The position numbers were made by a program, and so were the translations under genes. A stretch of DNA of 41,037 nt, from assembly GCA_003552985.1 (NCBI GenBank), contig PUPD01000094.1, positions 1 through 41,037 of the forward strand, given 5' to 3'. The notes below the pieces were generated by a model that was given only the letters and a program-made list of their open reading frames with translations, was not told the DNA's origin and ran no database searches. This document shows, in pieces, positions 35,238-41,037 of the stretch. This DNA comes from Spirochaetaceae bacterium. GTDB lineage: Bacteria > Spirochaetota > Spirochaetia > DSM-27196 > SLAA01. Within the stretch, counting starts at the first letter, position 1. Every line of letters starts with the position of its first letter.

Positions 35238-36767
35238 TTAGCGTGCGTACTCTACGATCCGGGTTTCGCGAATCATCGTAACCTTGATGCGTCCCGGATA
35301 GCGGAGTTGCGCCTCGATCTTCTTAGCGATTGCCTTGGCAATCTCCTTCGCCTCGGCGTCACTCACCGTCTCATGGTCCACCATGATCCGCAACTCTCGG
35401 CCGGCCTGAATGGCATACGCCTTCTCAACTCCGGTGAAGTCCTCGGCGATCCGCTCGAGGTTTTCCAGCCGTTTGATGTAATTATCGAGCGTCTCGCGTC
35501 GTGCCCCTGGTCGCGAGGCCGACAGTGCATCGGCGATCTGCACGATAACCGACTCCGCACAGGTATGCGGCACGTCTCCGTGGTGAGCGGCGATGCCGTT
35601 GATCACCCGCTCGTCCTCTTCGAGGCGTTTCGCAAGCTCTACTGCAAGCTCCACATGGTTGGAGTCGCCGTTGCTCTCGATCCCTTTGCCGATATCGTGC
35701 AACAGCCCCCCGCGTTTCGCGATCTCACGGTCCGCCCCGACCTCAGATGCCAGCATCCCGGCAAACACCGCGACTTCTTTGCTGTGAGCGAGGACATTCT
35801 GTCCGTAACTCGCGCGAAAATACAGCCGCCCGATCGCCCGTATGCCGTCCGGTTTCACATGATGGATGCCGAGATCAAACAGCGCCTTCTCACCCTCGTC
35901 GTAGATGACCTGGCTGATCTCCTGCGTAACCTTCTGCACCACCTCTTCGATACGCGTTGGGTGGATGCGCCCGTCGGAAACAAGACGCTCGAGCGAGCGG
36001 CGTGCAATCTCCTTCCTCACCGGGTCGAAACATGACACCACCACCGCTTCCGGCGTATCGTCGATGATAATATCAACGCCGGTAAGCGTCTCGAGCGTGC
36101 GAATATTTCGCCCTTCCCGCCCGATTATACGACCTTTCATTTCATCGTTCGGGAGGCTGACCGAAGTCACGGTTACCTCGGCATTTACCTCGCTCGCGAT
36201 GCGCTGAATTGTGCTGACCAGAATCTCGCGTGCCTGCTTCTCAGCGGTAGCGTTCGCTTCCTGCTCGATCTTGTTTACCGTGGTCTGGGCATCGTGCCGA
36301 GCATCGTCCTCTATCGAAGCCATGAGCACCCGTTTGGCTTCATCGACAGTCATGCCCGACACACGTTCGAGCTCCTGTTGCAGGGTTTGCTCCTGCTTAC
36401 TTAGCGTTTCCTCCTGCTCGGCGATTTTCCTCTCGCGGTCCAAGAAACCTTGCTGCTGTTTTTCAACATAAGCAATTTTCTTGTCTAGGCTTTCCTCTTT
36501 CTGGAGTAGACGTTTTTCAAAGCGCTGAAGCTCAAGGCGACGTTCCTTGAGCTCTCTTTCCTGTGCGTTGCGCTCCTGCAGTAACTCATCCTTGGCTTCA
36601 AGAATGATCTCCTTCTTCTGCGCTTCAGCCTCTTTTATTGCGTCTCTGCGTACTCGTTCCGCCTTCTGTTCAGAAGACGACAGTTGAAATCTGGCATAGA
36701 GCCATCGGATCGTCCAACCTAGAATTAAGCCGGCGAGAGGAAGTCCCAACCACAACACCAGTTGCAT
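35238..36767 (-). CDS. rny: Ribonuclease Y
   Basis: A 509-residue membrane-anchored endoribonuclease that starts mRNA decay. N-terminal membrane helix (1-25), a long coiled coil (about 30-165), a KH RNA-binding domain ([10 protein letters not shown]), and an HD domain with the metal-binding H-D-I-G-K-G and flanking G-G-L-L. Near-standard length. GGAGG stands 7 nt before the ATG. It heads an operon with ymdB and tlyA and has its own promoter, unlike many Gram-negatives where RNase E plays this role. Confidence 0.96.
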   Translation of the reverse strand: MQLVLWLGLPLAGLILGWTIRWLYARFQLSSSEQKAERVRRDAIKEAEAQKKEIILEAKDELLQERNAQERELKERRLELQRFEKRLLQKEESLDKKIAYVEKQQQGFLDRERKIAEQEETLSKQEQTLQQELERVSGMTVDEAKRVLMASIEDDARHDAQTTVNKIEQEANATAEKQAREILVSTIQRIASEVNAEVTVTSVSLPNDEMKGRIIGREGRNIRTLETLTGVDIIIDDTPEAVVVSCFDPVRKEIARRSLERLVSDGRIHPTRIEEVVQKVTQEISQVIYDEGEKALFDLGIHHVKPDGIRAIGRLYFRASYGQNVLAHSKEVAVFAGMLASEVGADREIAKRGGLLHDIGKGIESNGDSNHVELAVELAKRLEEDERVINGIAAHHGDVPHTCAESVIVQIADALSASRPGARRETLDNYIKRLENLERIAEDFTGVEKAYAIQAGRELRIMVDHETVSDAEAKEIAKAIAKKIEAQLRYPGRIKVTMIRETRIVEYAR

Positions 36768-36801
36768 AGGCTTCCTCCACTCTACTTAATGTTAGCCTTA
36801 A

Positions 36802-36830
36802 ACCTTAGTCGAGCCCCCTTTTTTTGTCAA
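36802..36830 (-). promoter_or_regulatory. Promoter of the rny-ymdB-tlyA operon
   Basis: On the minus strand: TTGACA (36825-36830), 17-nt spacer with A6G5, TAAGGT (36802-36807). The leader is about 28 nt and carries a GGAGG Shine-Dalgarno, in contrast to the leaderless starts elsewhere. Confidence 0.55.
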
Positions 36831-37019
36831 GAACAGGTTAAACATGACTGGCTTAACTGGTTACAATTACTTATTTGGATTAATCTAAAACAACTTTAAT
36901 AACTACAGTATCCCCTTTTCGCCCTGCCGACTGTCTGTGCTGCGTGTGCTCCCAGCGTGCCCGCACTGCGCGTGCTGCGCGTGCTGCGCGTAAACCTGTG
37001 CTCCCGTGCCGGGCCCTGT
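36831..37019. other. Intergenic: AT-rich patch and TGCGCGTGC tandem repeats
   Basis: Positions 36831-36905 are unusually AT-rich for this genome and hold an imperfect dyad GTTAA...TTAAC (about 36837-36857). Positions 36967-36991 are two full and one partial copy of TGCGCGTGC inside a wider G/C/T-rich stretch. I see no gene. Confidence 0.6.
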
Positions 37020-37048
37020 TTGCAGGATCGGTTGCTTTCGGCTACACT
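37020..37048 (+). promoter_or_regulatory. Promoter abutting the DUF2007-like gene start
   Basis: TTGCAG (37020-37025), 17-nt spacer, TACACT (37043-37048). The ATG at 37058 is 9 nt past the -10 and no Shine-Dalgarno lies between. Confidence 0.45.
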
Positions 37049-37057
37049 AGATTCGCT

Positions 37058-37399
37058 ATGTGGAAGACAGGTAACCGACGATTCCAACGTCTGCTTGAGA
37101 TCAATAACGAGGCCGAGGCGCAACTGCTCACCGGATACCTAACCGAGCGCGGTGTGCCGCACATCATCCAAAGCTACCACGACAGCGCCTACGGAAGCCT
37201 GTTCCAATCACAGATGGTGGCCTGGGGATACCTGGAAGCACCGAAGGAGTTTGAGTCGATTGTGCAACAGGTATATGCCGATATCACCGCTCCGCCGGAT
37301 GCAATCGGCGAGACCTCCGAGCGAGACGTGTTCGACGCGCTCGACACGCGGGACGCGCTTGACGACGCCCCCAAGGACCGCAAAGACCCCGAAGCGTGA
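37058..37399 (+). CDS. Small DUF2007-like protein
   Basis: A 113-residue soluble protein. The first 80 residues fit the DUF2007 (putative signal-transducing) pattern: a strand, then the helix E-A-E-A-Q-L-L-T-G-Y-L, the strand G-V-P-H-I-I-Q-S and a final V-x-A-W-G-Y-L-E-A-P strand and helix. The last 30 residues are acidic and probably disordered. The molecular role of the family is unknown. The frame can be extended upstream to 36944, but that part is repetitive and the promoter favours 37058. Converges with the VOC gene. Confidence 0.7.
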   Translation: MWKTGNRRFQRLLEINNEAEAQLLTGYLTERGVPHIIQSYHDSAYGSLFQSQMVAWGYLEAPKEFESIVQQVYADITAPPDAIGETSERDVFDALDTRDALDDAPKDRKDPEA

Positions 37400-37436
37400 T
37401 ACGGAGCCTGATCCGCGCATGGGCCGCGCGTGATGC

Positions 37437-37461
37437 GCCCGGCGCGCCGAGCTTGCCGGGC
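37437..37461. terminator. Candidate bidirectional terminator hairpin
   Basis: GCCCGGC (37437-37443) and GCCGGGC (37455-37461) form a perfect 7-bp G+C-only stem with an 11-nt loop, exactly in the gap between two converging genes and directly after the VOC stop codon. No T tract follows on either strand, so intrinsic termination is uncertain. Confidence 0.4.
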
Positions 37462-38511
37462 TTACACAAGCCACCGGATAATTCTCCGCGGCGTCTTGCG
37501 CCACGCATTGTTTTCCCCAAGCGGGAACGATACCCGACCGCCGAACAGCGGCAAGCGCCGGGTATGGATGAGTTTCAACGCCAGTCGATCGCGGTCGCGG
37601 ATGATCGCGAATCGAGCCGGCGGTCGTTTCCCTTCAACGCCCTGTGGAAAGGCCGGAAGCTCATAGCTTCGCTGCACGAAAAACTCGGCCGCAGCGTCAA
37701 GGGGTGCCACCTCAAACCCCAGATACACATATCCGGGGTCGCCCCATACCTGTTCTGCGCGCGCATGCCGGTGCTGCGACCCTTCTTCCTGCAGAAGCTC
37801 GAAGCGAGCCGCACCAAAATACTCTGCGAACCGTCCCACGCGGATCGAGCCCTGTTTCAGCTGGACACGTCGAAACTGCTTCTTGCCGCCGGGAACCTCG
37901 AGCAAATCACCGAAAATACCGACTTCGTTGTACACCGGCGCCTGATAGCCGAGATGATCTTCAAACAGGATGCGTCCGTTGTCGTTGAACGAGCACGATA
38001 TGAGCGCGCCGCAGACGCCGCCGATACGCTTGCGTGAGGGCTTGCGAAACCAGTCTTCGCCCTCAACGAGCTGCAACAGTCGGCCTTCGTTGTCACGTGC
38101 GAAAAAGCTCCGCCATCCGCCGTAATCCTCGACGATCCCGGTAACCGCGGTCTCACCGTTCTGTTGCCAGCAGGCATAACTGCGCTCTATGTCGGCCACC
38201 TTGACGCGCAGCGCGCTGATGCCGAGATCCCCGAGCTCCGGCTCCGAACGCGGCGGGCGCGGCTCTCTGCCGAGGAACTGAATCAGCTCCACACCCGCGC
38301 CGCCGTAGGGGTTGAACAGCAGGCGCCGCTTCTGCTGCCATACCTCACCGCGGGTGAGCTCGCCGAGTTGCGAGCTGTCTTCGGTCGTTTCGTAGACCTG
38401 TTTGCGAAAGCCGAGGACGTTTCGATACCAGTTCGTGGTGGCCTCCATATCGAAGACCCCGATACCCACATGGTGCAATCCGCTGTTGATGTGACGGGCG
38501 GGCTCTTTCAT
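37462..38511 (-). CDS. VOC-fold protein (glyoxalase/dioxygenase-like), two modules
   Basis: A 349-residue protein with two VOC half-repeats. The first is clear: H-H-V-G-I-G-V-F-D-M-E at 13-23, W-Y-R-N-V-L-G-F, and G-V-E-L-I-Q-F (the usual second metal ligand Glu), then a further beta-alpha-beta unit (L-G-I-S-A-L-R-V-K-V-A-D). The second module (about 165-290) is weaker: F-G-A-A-R-F-E-L-L and Y-V-Y-L-G-F-E-V. VOC enzymes use a divalent metal for isomerisation, dioxygenation or fosfomycin-type chemistry; substrate unknown. AGGAG stands 9 nt before the ATG. It is divergent from the 148-residue gene across an operator-like dyad (38547-38573). Confidence 0.8.
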   Translation of the reverse strand: MKEPARHINSGLHHVGIGVFDMEATTNWYRNVLGFRKQVYETTEDSSQLGELTRGEVWQQKRRLLFNPYGGAGVELIQFLGREPRPPRSEPELGDLGISALRVKVADIERSYACWQQNGETAVTGIVEDYGGWRSFFARDNEGRLLQLVEGEDWFRKPSRKRIGGVCGALISCSFNDNGRILFEDHLGYQAPVYNEVGIFGDLLEVPGGKKQFRRVQLKQGSIRVGRFAEYFGAARFELLQEEGSQHRHARAEQVWGDPGYVYLGFEVAPLDAAAEFFVQRSYELPAFPQGVEGKRPPARFAIIRDRDRLALKLIHTRRLPLFGGRVSFPLGENNAWRKTPRRIIRWLV

Positions 38512-38546
38512 CTAAATCGACTCCTGTTTCTGCCGCTGAGGTTGTG

Positions 38547-38573
38547 GTGTATCAAACGCACGATATGATACAC
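38547..38573. promoter_or_regulatory. Operator-like inverted repeat between divergent genes
   Basis: GTGTATCA (38547-38554) and TGATACAC (38566-38573) are perfect 8-bp inverted repeats 11 nt apart (19 bp centre to centre, two helical turns). The dyad overlaps a candidate plus-strand -10 TATGAT (38564-38569, with TTGTGG 38542-38547 upstream), so a dimeric repressor bound here could control both genes. Confidence 0.55.
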
Positions 38574-38584
38574 TAAGCGAGATC

Positions 38585-39031
38585 ATGGAACCACGCGTGA
38601 CCCGCTGGATCAAAGATAACGCGGTGTACTACACAATCCGTTGGACCGATTTTCTACATTTGGAAAAACACCGCGTCAACACTGCCGTACCGTCGGAAGC
38701 CGGTGTCTTCGAGCTCTACTACCTGGATCACACCAATACGCTACACTTGCTGGACCGCCGCGCGGTTTACTACGGGGGGCTGCGCCATGTACTGCGAGAG
38801 ATCGCCGATCCCGACGCGCGTAAAGCGGTGGTGTTCTTCGGCCAAACCGAACCGAACGACCGCCTCTATGTCCGCTATTCGTTATCCTATTCGCGTTCAG
38901 ACATGGACGATATCCTGTATTTCTTCTCCTACGGTCAGATGAAGAATCCCGAGCACCACGAGGGCAGCGGTCGCTTCACCCATATCTATGTGAAAGAGAT
39001 TTCGCCGCGCTCGCTGTATACTCTTGCCTGA
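38585..39031 (+). CDS. Hypothetical protein, possibly GIY-YIG-like
   Basis: A 148-residue soluble protein. I do not recognise the family with confidence. It has a possible GIY-YIG layout: A-G-V-F-E-L-Y-Y-L (39-47) as the GIY strand, V-Y-Y-G-G-L (61-66) as the YIG strand, then an Arg-bearing helix (H-V-L-R-E-I). The usual metal-binding Glu is not obvious, so nuclease activity is doubtful. Followed 4 nt later by the PHP lipoprotein gene and probably co-transcribed with it. Confidence 0.5.
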   Translation: MEPRVTRWIKDNAVYYTIRWTDFLHLEKHRVNTAVPSEAGVFELYYLDHTNTLHLLDRRAVYYGGLRHVLREIADPDARKAVVFFGQTEPNDRLYVRYSLSYSRSDMDDILYFFSYGQMKNPEHHEGSGRFTHIYVKEISPRSLYTLA

Positions 39032-39035
39032 CTCA

Positions 39036-40154
39036 ATGCCACGCTCAACGTCAACCCTCACGGGCACCATCACCCTTAGACACAGCGCGTTTGTCCTTAG
39101 CGCCGTTGTGCTCAGCGCCCTTGTGCTCAGCGCCTGCCGGACCCCGCAAGCACCCCCAGCGGAGGAACTGCCCAAGCCATTGGAGGCGACAGTGATACCG
39201 CCGCAACCTGAAATCGTCCTTCAGAATCCGTACGCCCAGGTCGATTGGGCAACCCATCGCCAACACCGCGCGAATCTTCACACCCACACCCGCAACAGCG
39301 ACGGCCTGCACGGGGTTGCGCGCGTGATCGATCTGTACCGTGAGGCGGGCTACACCATTCTCGCGATATCCGACCACAACCATGTCACCTGGCCATGGTC
39401 CGCCTACGGTCGCGACCCGGGTGCTCTGGAGATGGCTGCGATACCGGCCAACGAGATCTCGGACACACACCACATCGGCAGCTACTTCTCAGAGTACAAT
39501 ATCAACGGCCGCCGTTACCGCCCGATTATCGGCAGGATGGGACTCCCCCCTACCGCCGTCACCGAAACGGAGGTGCTTGAAGGGATCGGACAAGCAGGGG
39601 GCCTGGCGGTGTTCTTCCATCCGGGCCGCTACGACTATCCGGCCGAATGGTACCTCGATTACTACGAGCGTTTCCCGCACCTGATCGGGCTTGAGGTAGT
39701 CAACCGGGCCGATCGTTACCCGCAGGACCGCGAGTTGTGGGATGCAATCCTGCGGTCGACGATGCCGGACCGTCCGGTGTGGGGCTTCGCCAACGACGAT
39801 ACTCACCGCCGAGCGCATCTCGGGCACGCTTACAACGTCTTCCCCCTCGCCGAGCTCTCTGCAGAAGCCGTTCGCGAGGCGATGGAACGCGGCGCATTCT
39901 ACTTCAGCAACGGTCGCGAGGCACCGGTGATCGATGCCGTTGTCCTGGACCCCGAGGCCGGCACCGTCACGATCTCAGGCACCGGCTACCATACGCTCAC
40001 CTGGATCTCCGAAGGCCGCCACGTCGCGCGCGGTGAGACGCTATCGTATCACAAACAGGCCAATATCGGGTCGTATCTGCGCGCCGAGCTTCACGGCCCC
40101 GGCGGAATTAGCTACACCAACCCGTTCGCGGTCACCCCCGCCGCCGCAGACTGA
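39036..40154 (+). CDS. PHP-domain lipoprotein
   Basis: A 372-residue exported metal-dependent phosphoesterase-like protein. Residues 12-33 are a hydrophobic signal with lipobox L-S-A-C (Cys34), so it should be membrane-anchored outside the cytoplasm. PHP metal-site motifs follow: N-L-H-T-H-T (H82, H84), I-S-D-H-N-H (D113, H114, H116), F-F-H-P-G-R and N-D-D-T-H-R, with the C-terminal 80 residues a beta-rich domain. PHP enzymes hydrolyse phosphoesters, and extracytoplasmic ones are less common than polymerase- or histidinol-phosphatase-linked ones. The first ATG, 39036, is used rather than the TTG at 39024. The signal peptide is built from V-L-S-A repeats encoded by a 15-bp tandem duplication. 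Confidence 0.83.
   Translation: MPRSTSTLTGTITLRHSAFVLSAVVLSALVLSACRTPQAPPAEELPKPLEATVIPPQPEIVLQNPYAQVDWATHRQHRANLHTHTRNSDGLHGVARVIDLYREAGYTILAISDHNHVTWPWSAYGRDPGALEMAAIPANEISDTHHIGSYFSEYNINGRRYRPIIGRMGLPPTAVTETEVLEGIGQAGGLAVFFHPGRYDYPAEWYLDYYERFPHLIGLEVVNRADRYPQDRELWDAILRSTMPDRPVWGFANDDTHRRAHLGHAYNVFPLAELSAEAVREAMERGAFYFSNGREAPVIDAVVLDPEAGTVTISGTGYHTLTWISEGRHVARGETLSYHKQANIGSYLRAELHGPGGISYTNPFAVTPAAAD
39105..39134 (+). repeat. 15-bp tandem repeat in the signal-peptide coding region
   Basis: GTTGTGCTCAGCGCC (39105-39119) and CTTGTGCTCAGCGCC (39120-39134) differ at one base and encode V-V-L-S-A and L-V-L-S-A directly before the lipobox Cys. In-frame slippage would change signal length without breaking the frame. 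Confidence 0.85.
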
Positions 40155-40374
40155 CGGCATCGGCACGCTCGAGCGCAAACGCCCGTTTTCGGTCCAGGTC
40201 AGGTCGGGGCGCGCGCCCCTCGGTCCGGGTCGACTCGCCCCAAAGCGCGCGTCCTCAGGAAAAGACAAAGCCCCTCCGAGCGTGACCGCCAGTGCCGTTT
40301 AGGCCGCAGCAGCAGTCAGTGGAAGGGCACCCTAATAAAGAAAGCTTCGATACAGAAAGTGACCGAATGTGCGA
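40155..40374. other. Intergenic region with a 14-bp G+C palindrome
   Basis: After the PHP gene no gene is seen on either strand until the small membrane protein. GGGGCGCGCGCCCC (40206-40219) is a perfect palindrome and could form a strong hairpin on either transcript, so it is a candidate end point, but no T tract follows. Confidence 0.5.
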
Positions 40375-40470
40375 TCAGTCCTCGATGAATACACGCTCGT
40401 TAGCAGCGCGTACCCATGTTACGGCCAATCCAAGCACCAGTCCACCAATGGCAAGAACGGCAAACAACAT
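40375..40470 (-). CDS. 31-residue membrane peptide
   Basis: ATG at 40470 to TGA at 40375 encodes 31 residues: M-L-F-A-V-L-A-I-G-G-L-V-L-G-L-A-V-T-W-V, one membrane helix, then R-A-A-N-E-R-V-F-I-E-D, a polar tail that should face the cytoplasm by the positive-inside rule only weakly. A perfect AAGGAGG (40478-40484) stands 7 nt before the ATG, the best Shine-Dalgarno in the window. It is far too short for normal gene finding. Such small membrane proteins often act as subunits or regulators of larger membrane complexes; the partner is unknown. Confidence 0.65.
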   Translation of the reverse strand: MLFAVLAIGGLVLGLAVTWVRAANERVFIED

Positions 40471-40850
40471 GGTTGTTCCTCCTTACGTAGTAGTGGGCCA
40501 GAAACTTTCCCTTTTCTGTTTTCAAATAGCAACTTACCTTTCCTTCGCTGCTATTCCCCTTTACCGGCCGGCCGGAATCGAACCGGCTTGACGAAGCGCG
40601 CAACTGAGCAGCGCAGCAGAAGCGCTCGGCTCAACAGCACTGCGGCAGACCTTGCCGACGCATTCGCCTGGGCCTTTCCCCGGTTGTCACAGCACCAGCC
40701 CGTAGGCGCACCCCGGGCGGCGACCCTTCGTATCGGCGCGGTGCGCATCGGCGGTGAGCGCACCTCGTCCTCAGCGGTCGATACCCAAACGATGAGCTCC
40801 TACGCCTCTGTGCTGTAGGAAGATGCAAACCAGATTTCGATATGGTTTGC
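40471..40850 (-). ncRNA. Long structured leader with a tRNA T-arm-like hairpin
   Basis: The stretch between the promoter and the 31-residue gene, about 380 nt, with no credible reading frame. Hairpins readable on the minus strand include GGCA-AGGTC-TGCC, a 9-bp bulged stem GAGC/AGCGC with GCGCT/GCTC, and GCCGG-TTCGATT-CCGGC (40569-40585), a perfect tRNA T-arm consensus with no tRNA around it. It may be a regulated leader or an independent small RNA. It matches no riboswitch I recognise. Confidence 0.4.
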
Positions 40851-40851
40851 A
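40824..40851. promoter_or_regulatory. Operator-like inverted repeat at the transcription start
   Basis: TGCAAACCA (40824-40832) and TGGTTTGCA (40843-40851) are perfect 9-bp inverted repeats with a 10-nt spacer, 5 nt past the -10 and covering the expected start of transcription. It could be a repressor site or, in RNA, a 5' hairpin. Confidence 0.6.
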
Positions 40852-40856
40852 CGATT

Positions 40857-40885
40857 AATATAGCTCAACCCTCTCGTAGCGTCAA
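40857..40885 (-). promoter_or_regulatory. Strong promoter of the small membrane protein transcript
   Basis: On the minus strand: TTGACG (40880-40885), 17-nt spacer, TATATT (40857-40862), each one or two bases from consensus. It is the only strong promoter in the last kilobase and points toward the 31-residue gene. Confidence 0.6.
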
Positions 40886-41037
40886 CCCCAAGAACTGCCC
40901 CGCACCGTGTTGGTGTTATTCGCGGCGGTAGCGCGGGAGACCTCGCCGCCCCGCCTGCCCGCGTCGCCGCCCGCCTTCCCCAGCTCACACCAATGCGTAG
41001 GCGGGAAGCTTCGCATAGCGCGCGTGCGGCGGGGTTG
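40886..41037. other. G+C-rich right edge without visible genes
   Basis: Upstream of the strong minus-strand promoter. It is rich in CCGCC/GCGGC runs, and I see no reading frame with a Shine-Dalgarno, no terminator and no known RNA. A gene beyond the edge cannot be judged. Confidence 0.5.

Noticed and set aside
40561-40650. tRNA gene on the minus strand
   Set aside because: The T-arm is perfect, but no 5' acceptor strand or D-arm fits and the anticodon loop has C at position 37; only the T-arm is supported.
40292-40818. Plus-strand frames of 99 and 149 codons at the right end
   Set aside because: They read through the leader hairpins and the complement of the small membrane gene, and have no Shine-Dalgarno or domain.
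40824-40851. GEMM-I cyclic-di-GMP riboswitch (GCAAACC-like start)
   Set aside because: The second conserved block ACGCAAAGCC is absent and the arms are a perfect dyad, which fits an operator better.
40471-40900. tmRNA, RNase P RNA or 4.5S RNA in the long leader
   Set aside because: I looked for a tag frame ending in A-L-A-A, the RNase P GAGGAAAGTCC core and the 4.5S GGAAGGAAGCAGC core; none is present.

Overview
The window is about 41 kb of G+C-rich chromosome (roughly 58-60 percent by eye) from a diderm bacterium, most likely a free-living spirochaete of the Spirochaetales. The support is a very long SpiroCoCo-type coiled-coil protein, an RNase Y/YmdB/TlyA cluster, several lipoproteins with relaxed lipoboxes, an ExbB/ExbD/TonB set with an outer-membrane barrel, and many short promoters of one style. 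I cannot name the genus. The region is mostly core genome. There is no transposase, phage gene, CRISPR array, rRNA or intact tRNA.

Layout. Positions 1-198 hold a strikingly structured non-coding segment at the start of a gene cut by the left edge. Positions 199-1658 carry two secreted proteins on the minus strand (HEAT repeats; a lipoprotein). A divergent plus-strand gene of unknown function (1770-3761) follows. The minus-strand run 3775-8265 is a HAD phosphatase, phosphohexomutase, MATE exporter and DnaQ-like exonuclease. Two plus-strand genes (RNA m5C methyltransferase, UvrD/PcrA helicase) meet the chaperone cluster grpE-dnaK-dnaJ (11284-15318) tail to tail. Next come the coiled-coil protein (15549-18806) and a six-gene minus-strand operon (18876-26268): TPR protein, outer-membrane barrel, ExbB, ExbD, TonB, HAD hydrolase.

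Positions 26398-32636 hold a second minus-strand block: ptsI, der, a MerR regulator fused to a degenerate UDP-sugar pyrophosphorylase-like domain, and a putative NlpC/P60-like periplasmic protein. A GerMN-domain protein (plus) and the rny-ymdB-tlyA operon (minus) follow, then a DUF2007-like protein, a VOC-fold protein, a possible GIY-YIG-like protein and a PHP-domain lipoprotein. The right end (40155-41037) has no long gene but contains a strong promoter with an operator-like dyad, a leader of about 380 nt and a 31-residue membrane peptide with a perfect Shine-Dalgarno.

Main points to follow up. (1) The MerR-UDPGP-like fusion looks like a transcription factor whose sensor is a dead sugar-nucleotide enzyme. 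(2) The leader at 1-131 can fold as a three-way junction with mutually exclusive pairings that hide or expose a Shine-Dalgarno. (3) At least six genes have a -10 box 7-11 nt before the start codon and no Shine-Dalgarno, which suggests leaderless mRNA. (4) The TPR-barrel-ExbBD-TonB operon looks like a dedicated energised envelope machine. (5) The operator-controlled long leader at the right end ends in a tiny membrane protein. Functions are inferred by reading motifs; no database search was run.
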